The notes beneath the pieces are model-generated. The model saw only the letters and a list, made by a program, of their open reading frames with translations, was not told the origin of the DNA and searched no databases. From assembly GCA_039933315.1 (NCBI GenBank), contig JBDTOI010000151.1, forward strand, positions 1 through 9,875: a DNA stretch of 9,875 nt, read 5' to 3'. A program made the translations under genes and the position numbers. Position 1 is the first letter of the stretch; the number at the start of each line of letters is the position of its first letter. Of the stretch, positions 1-5,725 are shown one piece after another. The stretch is from DASXRU01 sp039933315. GTDB taxonomy: Bacteria; Acidobacteriota; Blastocatellia; Pyrinomonadales; Pyrinomonadaceae.

Positions 1-21
1 TCTTGTGTGGCTTAATTAATC

Positions 22-49
22 GAGGGGCGGCCACGGAGTGCCGCCCCTA
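22..49 (-). terminator. GC-rich hairpin overlapping the rtcB stop codon
   Basis: AGGGGCGGC (23-31) and its exact reverse complement GCCGCCCCT (40-48) form a 9-bp stem with an 8-base loop. The rtcB stop codon (TAG on the minus strand, 47-49) lies at the edge of the right arm. On the minus strand the stem is followed by CGATTAATTAAG, which is AT-rich but not a true U-tract, so it would be a weak intrinsic terminator at best. Its form also resembles short GC-rich palindromes dispersed in some environmental bacterial genomes; that part is recollection, not shown here. Confidence 0.5.
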
Positions 50-1549
50 CAAGCTCGAAATGGGCGCTCGACTTACCTTTCCGGTTTTTCTATTACGGGC
101 TCGCCGTTCGTCAGTCCCCTTCAGCGAAGACAGCGGCCAGAGCTTATGCTCGATCTCGGCTAACCCCGCTTCGATCACGGCTTTTACAACTTCTTCAGAA
201 GACTTATAGCAGGGCGCGGCTTCATCAAGTGGCACGTGGCCGTCCGTGTTCACCAGAATCCCCGCTGCCGCATATTCGTCATCCATCTGCTGCTGGGAAA
301 GACTGCGGCGGGCTTCGCCGCGGGAAAGCCGGCGGCCGGCGCCATGATTTACTGAGTAACCGCTCTTAACTGCGCCCGGCAGCGGACGAAGGATGTAACT
401 GAAATCCTTATTGCTGCCGGGAATCAGGATCGGATGGCCGGTAGTCTCCCACTTAGTGCCCTGCAAGGCTGGATAGCCGGCTGGGAAAGCACGCGTCGCT
501 CCTTTGCGATGCACCCAAACCTCACCAAAATCCGGGTGCCATTCCTTCTGCACCAGGTTATGGCTGATCTCATAGATCAATTCGAGATCCTGCGCGAAGA
601 CTTCGCGAAACGCTTCCGCCACCTGTTCGAAAATGATCAGGCGATTAAGGATGGCGTAATTGCCACCGGCCGCCACCGCGTTCAAATAATTGCGATAATG
701 TTTGGAATCGGGAGTGAAGTAACCGAGGTCAATATCCCTGATCTCGTCCGGTCGCTCGGCGCGAGCCACTTCGAAGTAATTGGTCGCCAGCCCATGACCA
801 AAACCGCGACTGCCGGTGTGCACTTGCACGAATAACTTCCCCCTATCTTCGGCACGCTGAAGTTCGATGAAGTGATTACCGCCGCCGAGGCTGCCCAGTT
901 GATCCATGCCGCGTTCGGGTCTGCCTTTGCCGCCCCAGGGAATCTGCCAGTCGTCGTCCACCGGGATACGATGTCGCTCGGCGTGGCTGCGATCGAAAGT
1001 GGCGCCGTACTTTTCCACGTAATACTCGGCGCCGCCGCGCACCAGATTGTTGAACTCATCTGCTGAAACTTTACCCAGTCGTTGGCTTTTGCCGCCTGCC
1101 CCCATTGAAACTCGTTGCATGACAGCGCGATTGAACAGCAAACGCTTCTCCGGCGTGGCTGCTTCGAAGTTAACTTCCGACCTGGCGCTCATCATCACGC
1201 AGCCAATGTCGTAACCCACCGGGCCCATGGCTACCGCGCCGTCAGACCCGTCGGTAATCAGAACGCAACCCACGGGCACGCCATAGCCGTAGTGCACGTC
1301 GGGAGTGATGACGACGAGCTTGACCCCGGGAAACTGCGTGGCATTTACAATCTGTCGATACAGAATGTCCTCAGCCGATGCGAACAGGGACTGCGTTAGA
1401 AACATTCGCACCGGCACGTCGCCAGTGTCCGCCGTGCGTAGAGTGAAATAGCCGTCTCCATGCCATCGCGCCAGACTCTTCCAGCGGCCCGCATCCGCCA
1501 GCGTACTGCTGGCGGACTTTGCATATCGTTGATTGGCAGGCTTTGTCAT
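47..1549 (-). CDS. rtcB: RtcB-family tRNA-splicing/RNA repair ligase
   Basis: This cytoplasmic GTP- and Mn-dependent RNA ligase joins 2',3'-cyclic-phosphate or 3'-phosphate ends to 5'-OH ends through a guanylated histidine. The 500-residue product carries the family signature in order: DVHYGYGVPVG (84-94), GYDIGC with metal ligands Asp114 and Cys117, GSLGGGNHF (His226), VHTGSRGFGH (His244), SHN (His330) and NHGAGR, whose His402 is the expected GMP-accepting residue. Roles are assigned by alignment in mind to the Pyrococcus enzyme. The usual ending (WPLSSLKG, to 478) is followed by about 22 extra, strongly basic residues, and the stop lies in a hairpin. The ATG overlaps the aroK stop (ATGA), so translation is probably coupled; there is only a weak AAGAG about 11 bases upstream. 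No archease or RtcA gene is in the window. All catalytic residues are present, so it should be active. Confidence 0.95.
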   Translation of the reverse strand: MTKPANQRYAKSASSTLADAGRWKSLARWHGDGYFTLRTADTGDVPVRMFLTQSLFASAEDILYRQIVNATQFPGVKLVVITPDVHYGYGVPVGCVLITDGSDGAVAMGPVGYDIGCVMMSARSEVNFEAATPEKRLLFNRAVMQRVSMGAGGKSQRLGKVSADEFNNLVRGGAEYYVEKYGATFDRSHAERHRIPVDDDWQIPWGGKGRPERGMDQLGSLGGGNHFIELQRAEDRGKLFVQVHTGSRGFGHGLATNYFEVARAERPDEIRDIDLGYFTPDSKHYRNYLNAVAAGGNYAILNRLIIFEQVAEAFREVFAQDLELIYEISHNLVQKEWHPDFGEVWVHRKGATRAFPAGYPALQGTKWETTGHPILIPGSNKDFSYILRPLPGAVKSGYSVNHGAGRRLSRGEARRSLSQQQMDDEYAAAGILVNTDGHVPLDEAAPCYKSSEEVVKAVIEAGLAEIEHKLWPLSSLKGTDERRARNRKTGKVSRAPISSL

Positions 1550-2067
1550 TGCGAATCAAGCTCTTTCTGGATTCTTGCGGCAACCCCCGCAGCGTCTTCA
1601 CTGCCATCCAATTCAACTTTCAAAGCAGCCATCTCGTAGGTCGAGCGTCGGCGGTTGTAGAGTTCGCGAGCAAGCTCCCGGTCGGGCGCAAGCGGGCGGA
1701 TACTGTTACTGGTGCCGGCGATTCTTTCCCAGCACAGGTCAAACGGCGCGTCGAGCCAGACAGTCACACAATCATGTTGCTCAATCAGCTGGCGGTTTGC
1801 GGCGATGGTCCAGGCGCCACCGCCCAATGCAATCACGCCCACTTCAATCTGGGTCAGCGAATCTCGCAAGGCGTTAGATTCAATTTCACGAAATGCAGGC
1901 TCGCCGTCTTCTGCGATGATCCGAGCCGGCGTACGTCCTTCGCATTCGGCGATAAACGAATCGAGATCGACCATGCTGCAATCCAGACGCCGCGCCAAAG
2001 CATCGGCAATTGTAGTCTTGCCCGAGCCCATAAAACCGGTGATTACGATGCTACGTGATTTCTTCAT
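1546..2067 (-). CDS. aroK: Shikimate kinase
   Basis: The enzyme phosphorylates shikimate at the 3-OH with ATP, the fifth step of chorismate synthesis, in the cytoplasm. From the ATG at 2067 the product has 173 residues, the normal size for AroK. It shows the P-loop GFMGSGKT (11-18), the DLD segment with Asp34 and Asp36 for Mg and shikimate, FRE with shikimate-binding Arg60, GGGAW (82-86), the lid arginine in RPL (124-126), and the late arginines before RSTYEMAA. The frame is open up to a GTG at 2121, but that would add 18 residues before the normal beta strand SIVITGFMGSGKT, so I prefer 2067; no strong ribosome-binding site marks either. The gene lies 185 bp downstream of aroA, which makes the product's substrate-level successor step, and overlaps rtcB by 4 bases. 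It could be called aroL or aroK; the symbol is by family only. Confidence 0.93.
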   Translation of the reverse strand: MKKSRSIVITGFMGSGKTTIADALARRLDCSMVDLDSFIAECEGRTPARIIAEDGEPAFREIESNALRDSLTQIEVGVIALGGGAWTIAANRQLIEQHDCVTVWLDAPFDLCWERIAGTSNSIRPLAPDRELARELYNRRRSTYEMAALKVELDGSEDAAGVAARIQKELDSQ

Positions 2068-2118
2068 TGGCAGAAGCCCGCGCGTAAGCAAGGGCTGTAT
2101 CAGGCAGTCTCGGCTTTG

Positions 2119-2137
2119 CACAAAACTTTATTTTGTG
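2119..2137. repeat. Small perfect hairpin in the aroK leader
   Basis: CACAAAA (2119-2125) and TTTTGTG (2131-2137) are exact reverse complements around the 5-base loop CTTTA. It lies 52 bases upstream of the preferred aroK start and contains the alternative GTG at 2121. On either strand the flanks do not give a clear terminator. It could be the outermost part of the larger inverted array that follows. Confidence 0.35.
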
Positions 2138-2240
2138 TTCCTTTCGTGCAGTTTAGTGTGGCTTCGTGGATCGTATGCTTCCGAATCCTGAGCAAACGAT
2201 CCACGAAATACACGAAATCTCACGAAGCAACACGAACCAA
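2132..2240. repeat. Inverted array of TTCGTG/CACGAA boxes in the aroA-aroK gap
   Basis: The left half carries TTTGTG (2132), TTCGTG (2143), TTAGTG (2153) and TTCGTG (2163), spaced 11, 10 and 10 bases. The right half carries CACGAA at 2202, 2211, 2221 and 2231, spaced 9, 10 and 10. The core is a perfect 12-bp inverted repeat, TTCGTGGATCGT (2163-2174) with ACGATCCACGAA (2196-2207), around a 21-base loop. Outer boxes can pair in register with small internal loops, so transcript read from aroA into aroK could form one long imperfect hairpin. No T-run follows on the minus strand, so it is not a standard intrinsic terminator. It may be a dispersed repeat or an RNA-processing site. Confidence 0.75.
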
Positions 2241-2252
2241 CTCTCATCCTGG

Positions 2253-3563
2253 TTATCTCTGAACAATTGATTCCAGGCGTTCAAAGAAGTCAGGAAACGA
2301 TACCGCAACGCATTCCGGTTCGCGAATTTCCGATTCGCCTTCTGCCATCAGCGCCGCGACTGCGAAGGCCATAGCGATGCGATGATCTCCATAAGAGTCC
2401 AGCATTGCGCCGCGAAGACGCGCCGGGCCCTTCACTGCCAGTCCATCCTCATGTTCTTCAACGTCGGCGCCCATTGCCCGCAAGTTGGCGACCGTTGCGG
2501 CGATTCGGTCCGTTTCCTTAACGCGCAGTTCGGCCGCCTCGCGAATTTCGATACCACCTTCGATTTGGGTTCCCACTACCGCCAATAATGGCAGCTCGTC
2601 AATCAGCGCCGGAATCATCGCGCCGCTAATAACACACCGCTCCTTGATTTTGGCCATAAAGCCGGAGGATACCGCGCGCACCTTAACCGTGCCCACCGGT
2701 TCGTTACATTCGTCGCGAATGTTTTCCGTCTCAATCTCTGCGCCCATTGAAGAAAGCACACGCAGGAACTGCGTCCGCGTTGGATTCAAGCCAACGTCTT
2801 CAATCATCAGGTTTGATTCCGGCAGCAAGGCCGCCGCCGCAATAAAGAATGCGGCCGATGAAATATCGCCGGGCACGGAAACATCGCGTGCCCCCAGGTG
2901 AACCGGGCCGTCGATTGCTATTCTGGTTGCGGAAGGATCCGCTGACCTGGTTATTTCCAGAAGTGCTCCGAACCATTGCAGCATCCGCTCAGTATGATCT
3001 CGGGTCGGAGTTTTCTCGAGTATTTCGGTGCGACCGCCGGCGTTGAGTCCAGCCAGCAGGATGCAAGACTTCACCTGGGCGCTGGCTACCGGGAGTCTGT
3101 AGGAGATTGGTCTCAGAGATGCGGAGCCAGTGATGCGCAGCGGCGGCCGATCCTTCTCAGACAAAACCACCGCGCCCATTAGCTCAAGTGGCTCGATAAT
3201 GCGGCGCATCGGACGTGACTGCAAAGATTCATCGCCCATGAGCGTCGCGCTGAAAGGTTGTCCGGCCAGCACGCCGGCCAACATGCGCATAGCCGATCCG
3301 CTATTGCCACAATCGAGCGTGGCAGAAGGAGCGCTCAAAACGCCGGCGCTTTCGAGGCGAACATCCGAACCATCGTGCTCTATCACTACTCCGAGTTGCC
3401 GCAGGCAGGACAGCGTGGCGGCGCAGTCCTGGCTAGTAGAAAAATTGCGCAGCCTCGACGCGCCCGCCGACACTCCCGCGATGATGGCAGCGCGATGCGA
3501 AATCGACTTGTCTCCCGGTATCTTCAGCCGGCCGAGAACCCTTTGAGCTGGTTTAATCCTCAC
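2253..3563 (-). CDS. aroA: 3-phosphoshikimate 1-carboxyvinyltransferase (EPSP synthase), class II-like
   Basis: The enzyme transfers the enolpyruvyl group of PEP to shikimate-3-phosphate, the sixth chorismate-pathway step. From GTG 3563 the product has 436 residues, typical for AroA. Visible motifs: GDKSISHR (17-24), GNSGSAMR (86-93), SAQVKS (161-166), RDHTE (188-192), NPTR (260-263), DELPLLAV (322-329, catalytic Asp), ELRVKETDRI (345-354) and GDHRIAM (392-398). GDKS, SAQVK, RDHTE and NPTR are the four sequence marks used to define class II enzymes such as those of Bacillus and Agrobacterium. The start is uncertain: GTG 3563 has AAGGTAAG upstream and begins right at the conserved fold. GTG 3596 and ATG 3683 are also in frame, and 3683 has AGAAGG 8 bases upstream, but would add 40 proline-rich residues not typical of the family. 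It heads the aroA-aroK-rtcB run and is divergent from the anti-sigma kinase gene. Confidence 0.94.
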   Translation of the reverse strand: MRIKPAQRVLGRLKIPGDKSISHRAAIIAGVSAGASRLRNFSTSQDCAATLSCLRQLGVVIEHDGSDVRLESAGVLSAPSATLDCGNSGSAMRMLAGVLAGQPFSATLMGDESLQSRPMRRIIEPLELMGAVVLSEKDRPPLRITGSASLRPISYRLPVASAQVKSCILLAGLNAGGRTEILEKTPTRDHTERMLQWFGALLEITRSADPSATRIAIDGPVHLGARDVSVPGDISSAAFFIAAAALLPESNLMIEDVGLNPTRTQFLRVLSSMGAEIETENIRDECNEPVGTVKVRAVSSGFMAKIKERCVISGAMIPALIDELPLLAVVGTQIEGGIEIREAAELRVKETDRIAATVANLRAMGADVEEHEDGLAVKGPARLRGAMLDSYGDHRIAMAFAVAALMAEGESEIREPECVAVSFPDFFERLESIVQR

Positions 3564-3635
3564 GCTCTGAATCTTACCTTGGGAGGGTTTACACACGAAG
3601 GGGAGTGGCTGGAGGAGGTAAGCTGGGACGAGATA

Positions 3636-3660
3636 TGGAAAATCTTCTTTAGGTTTTCCA
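3636..3660. repeat. Small inverted repeat upstream of aroA
   Basis: TGGAAAA (3636-3642) and TTTTCCA (3654-3660) are exact reverse complements with an 11-base loop. They lie in the probable aroA leader if translation begins at 3563, or inside the extended reading frame if it begins at 3683. No function can be assigned. Confidence 0.3.
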
Positions 3661-3696
3661 CGAGGAATTGGAGCCCCACCCATTCTGGGAGCCTTC

Positions 3697-3725
3697 TTGA
3701 CACACGGGCGGCCAGCGTGTTAAAC
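3697..3725 (+). promoter_or_regulatory. Candidate sigma70-type promoter for the partner-switching operon
   Basis: A perfect TTGACA lies at 3697-3702. After 16 to 17 bases comes GTTAAAC (3719-3725), a poor match to TATAAT, so the -10 is weak. The first coding start is about 65 to 75 bases further on. The same segment holds an imperfect inverted repeat, TTGACAC with GTGTTAA, that could be an operator. This is pattern matching only; the divergent aroA promoter was not recognisable. Confidence 0.3.
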
Positions 3726-3791
3726 CCTCCATCCTCCGGTTTGCTTTAAGAGATTAGCCAGGCGCCGTCGGACCGTTCCCTTTGTAAAGGC

Positions 3792-4214
3792 ATGCCTTCC
3801 GTGACAGCAGAGACGACTCGACTCGTTTTGCCTAGCCGCATCGAATCCGTCGAACAGGCCGCCGCCGCTGCTGAGGAAATCGCGAGACGCTCCGGGCTCA
3901 GTCCGGAAGCCGCTTACGGCGTGGATATGGCCTTGCGCGAGGCAGTCGGCAACGCTGTGGTGCACGGCAATAAGCGAGACGAAAACAAAGAAGTCACCAT
4001 CACTTTTACCAGCTCGCCGGGTGCTCTAGAGATCGAGGTTAGTGACCAGGGCAGCGGATTCGATTTCGGCGGCATTCCCGATCCGACCGCCGAAGAAAAT
4101 GTCCTGAAAACTTCGGGACGCGGCATCTTCTTCATGCGCACCTTCATGGATGATGTTAGCTACTCCACCACAGATGAAGGCGGCACCGCGGTGCGCATGA
4201 AAAAACATTCCTGA
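3792..4214 (+). CDS. RsbW/SpoIIAB-type anti-sigma factor serine kinase (HATPase_c_2)
   Basis: Proteins of this family hold a sigma factor inactive and phosphorylate a STAS antagonist on serine; the unphosphorylated antagonist displaces the sigma factor. The 140-residue product is one GHKL ATPase domain. It has the N-box EAVGNAVVHGN (Glu50 and Asn54 for Mg-ATP), the G1 box DQGSGF (85-90), the G2 box GRGIFF (109-114) and a final strand GGTAVRM (130-136). The length matches SpoIIAB and RsbW, and there is no sensor or membrane part. AAAGG (3786-3790) is only one base from ATG 3792 but 10 bases from an in-frame GTG at 3801, so translation may begin at 3801, giving 137 residues. The first STAS gene starts 35 bases downstream, supporting a kinase-antagonist pair. 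The partner sigma factor is not in the window. Some relatives regulate targets other than sigma factors. Confidence 0.9.
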   Translation: MPSVTAETTRLVLPSRIESVEQAAAAAEEIARRSGLSPEAAYGVDMALREAVGNAVVHGNKRDENKEVTITFTSSPGALEIEVSDQGSGFDFGGIPDPTAEENVLKTSGRGIFFMRTFMDDVSYSTTDEGGTAVRMKKHS

Positions 4215-4249
4215 TTTCAAACCGAGAATTCTTAAGGAGAGGCGTAACA

Positions 4250-4597
4250 ATGGCAGAACTCAACATGAAGGAGCGACAGGCAGGAGACGTAACTGTCCTG
4301 GACATGGATGGCAAGATCACGATAGGCGAAGGCAGCGTGGCCCTGCGCAGCGCCATCCGCCGCCTACTTGAGGAAGGCAAGAAGAAAGTGCTCTTGAACC
4401 TTGCCGGGGTCAGCTACATAGATTCCAGCGGCATTGGCGAGCTGGTGTCCAGCTACACCGCAATCAATAAGGATGGCGGTCAGCTGAAGCTTCTCAACCT
4501 GACGCAGAAGACCCTGGAGTTGTTGACTATCACGAAACTTCTGACCGTCTTCGACGTTTACGAGAGTGAGCCGGAAGCGATGAACGGCTTCAATTAA
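4250..4597 (+). CDS. STAS-domain anti-anti-sigma factor, copy 1
   Basis: This is a SpoIIAA/RsbV-type antagonist that binds the kinase encoded upstream and is switched off by serine phosphorylation. The 115-residue product is a single STAS domain. The phosphorylation loop reads YIDSSGIGEL (56-65), with Ser59 in the usual acceptor place after Asp58, followed by KLLNLT and a C-terminal helix after TVFDVYE. AGGAGAGG stands 7 bases before the ATG, a strong ribosome-binding site. It lies 35 bases after the kinase gene and 99 bases before a paralogue of the same length. The two products align without gaps and differ at about 35 of 115 positions (about 70% identity, counted by eye), so they come from a tandem duplication. 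An intact acceptor serine suggests a working antagonist. Confidence 0.92.
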   Translation: MAELNMKERQAGDVTVLDMDGKITIGEGSVALRSAIRRLLEEGKKKVLLNLAGVSYIDSSGIGELVSSYTAINKDGGQLKLLNLTQKTLELLTITKLLTVFDVYESEPEAMNGFN

Positions 4598-4696
4598 TCT
4601 GTAACGAGCGTAATCATCGAGCTCGGGGCACAGTTCGCCAGAGCCGGTGGTTGCAGTAAGCGCTCGATCCATGAATATCCCAGGAGGTTTTTTGCC
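4598..4696. other. Spacer between the two STAS genes
   Basis: This 99-base gap carries no convincing gene. ATCGAGC (4616-4622) and GCTCGAT (4662-4668) form a 7-bp inverted pair, and CGAGCTCG (4618-4625) is a small palindrome. No T-run follows, so I call no terminator. A strong AGGAGG (4682-4687) stands 9 bases before the next ATG. Confidence 0.4.
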
Positions 4697-5044
4697 ATGG
4701 CCGAACTTGAGATCAAGGAACGACAGGCTGGAGATGTCACCGTCCTCGACATGAACGGAAAGATCAGGATGGGCGAGGGCAGCAGCCTCCTGCGCGATGC
4801 GATCCGCAAGTTGGTCACCGATGGCCAGAAGAAAATTCTGCTCAACCTGGGCGGCGTCGGCAACATCGATTCCAGCGGCATCGGGGAACTCATTGCCAAC
4901 TACACTACCGTCAGCAAAGACGGCGGGCAGATGAAGCTGCTGAACCTCACTGAAAAGGTTAACGACCTGCTGGTGATTACAAAACTTCTTACTGTGTTTG
5001 ACGTTTATGAGACCGAGGCCGAAGCCCTCGGGAGCTTTAAATAA
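4697..5044 (+). CDS. STAS-domain anti-anti-sigma factor, copy 2
   Basis: This is a second SpoIIAA/RsbV-like antagonist, 115 residues, gaplessly alignable with copy 1. The acceptor loop is NIDSSGIGEL (56-65) with Ser59 after Asp58. The N-terminal KERQAGDVTVLDM and the late TKLLTVFDVYE blocks are identical between copies. Differences concentrate in the first helix (about 30-46), just before the acceptor loop (52-56), around 66-73 and at the C-terminus, surfaces that in this family contact the kinase or phosphatase. A full AGGAGG sits 9 bases upstream of the ATG, so it should be well translated. The two copies may answer different phosphatases or different kinases, or only raise dosage; the sequence cannot decide. 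The stop codon is the first base of contact with the inverted repeat that follows. Confidence 0.92.
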   Translation: MAELEIKERQAGDVTVLDMNGKIRMGEGSSLLRDAIRKLVTDGQKKILLNLGGVGNIDSSGIGELIANYTTVSKDGGQMKLLNLTEKVNDLLVITKLLTVFDVYETEAEALGSFK

Positions 5045-5119
5045 GTTTCGGGTTTCGAGTTTCGAGTTTCGAGTTTGCCCCCGCCGTAACTCGAAACCCG
5101 AAACTCCAGACTCGAAACT
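5044..5119. repeat. TTTCGAG tandem and inverted repeat between STAS copy 2 and DUF2062 gene
   Basis: AGTTTCGGGTTTCGAGTT (5044-5061) and its exact reverse complement (5088-5105) form a perfect 18-bp inverted repeat with a 26-base loop. Inside the left side TTTCGAG is repeated three times in tandem (5053-5073), preceded by the variant TTTCGGG. A further right-hand copy, ACTCGAAACT, follows at 5110-5119. The element begins at the last base of the STAS stop codon and ends 5 bases before the next ATG, so it is nearly the entire gap. Its simple-repeat nature suggests a dispersed genomic repeat. As RNA it could form a strong hairpin with slipped alternatives. No T-run follows the perfect stem. Confidence 0.85.
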
Positions 5120-5124
5120 TTTCC

Positions 5125-5616
5125 ATGTTTCGCTCTTCAATTCGCCGTCTGCTCGCGATCGATGATCCGCCCGAGCGGACGGCGCTTGCTTTCAGCATAG
5201 GCGTTTTTATTACCTTCTCGCCCATCCTGGGCTTGCATACCGTTATCGCCACGGTGCTTGCTTTCCTGTTTCGCTTCAACAAGGTTGCCATTTATGTCGG
5301 GACCTACATAAACAACCCCTTTACCTTAGTCCCCATCATTATCGTCTCATATGGGATTGGCGCCTTTCTGCTGGGCCGGCCCCTGCGAATTCCGGAGGAG
5401 GGGATGGAATTACTCAAGCACCCTCATCCACTAACCGGGAGTTACTATCGCCAGTTGTTTACCACCGGTTGGTACCTGGTCGAGCCCTTTGCTATCGGCG
5501 GTATGGCTCTTTCCGTGGTTTGTTCGGTTGTGTCGTATCCATTAACATTGCGTTGGCTGCGCAGGCATCGATTAAGAAAGGAAGAAGCTGCCCGGGAGAA
5601 GGCGGACAAACCTTGA
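5125..5616 (+). CDS. DUF2062-family inner-membrane protein
   Basis: Function is unknown; DUF2062 proteins are small integral membrane proteins. The 163-residue product shows the family marks ERTALAFSIGVFITFSPILGLHT (17-39) and YINNPFT (61-67). Membrane helices are likely at about 20-48, 55-84 and 119-145, with a short basic cytoplasmic tail (RRHRLRKEEAAREK). The ATG at 5125 fits the family start, but the preceding bases (CTCGAAACTTTTCC) hold no Shine-Dalgarno site; they are the end of the repeat. It follows the anti-anti-sigma genes by 80 bases in the same direction, so it may be read through from them or be separated by the hairpin. Linkage to the switch is position only. Confidence 0.85.
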   Translation: MFRSSIRRLLAIDDPPERTALAFSIGVFITFSPILGLHTVIATVLAFLFRFNKVAIYVGTYINNPFTLVPIIIVSYGIGAFLLGRPLRIPEEGMELLKHPHPLTGSYYRQLFTTGWYLVEPFAIGGMALSVVCSVVSYPLTLRWLRRHRLRKEEAAREKADKP

Positions 5617-5725
5617 ACAGCAGCGGACCCTTGCCAACTGCTTAGCAGTCGAACGCATCTAGTTCTCCTGGAGACCGACAAATCATTTTATTCGCCGATA
5701 TTTGCCCTGGAAACTACACCGCAAT
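5617..5725. other. Leader region of the 612-residue secreted protein gene
   Basis: This 109-base gap holds two tiny perfect hairpins: ACTGC with GCAGT (5637-5649) and TCTCC with GGAGA around one base. Neither is followed by a T-run. I found no convincing promoter or ribosome-binding site. The in-frame TTG at 5702 is an alternative start, judged unlikely. Confidence 0.3.

Noticed and set aside
1519..2058. Plus-strand open frame of 179 residues
   Set aside because: It is antisense to aroK, whose P-loop and substrate residues are clear.
2202..2240. Short CRISPR-like array
   Set aside because: The CACGAA units are six bases with 3-4-base gaps, far too short for repeat and spacer, and they have an inverted partner array.
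4364..5140. Minus-strand open frame of 258 residues across both STAS genes
   Set aside because: It is the antisense shadow of two paralogues: its halves resemble each other only because the STAS genes do, and it crosses the spacer and the TTTCGAG repeat. The plus-strand STAS genes have strong ribosome-binding sites.
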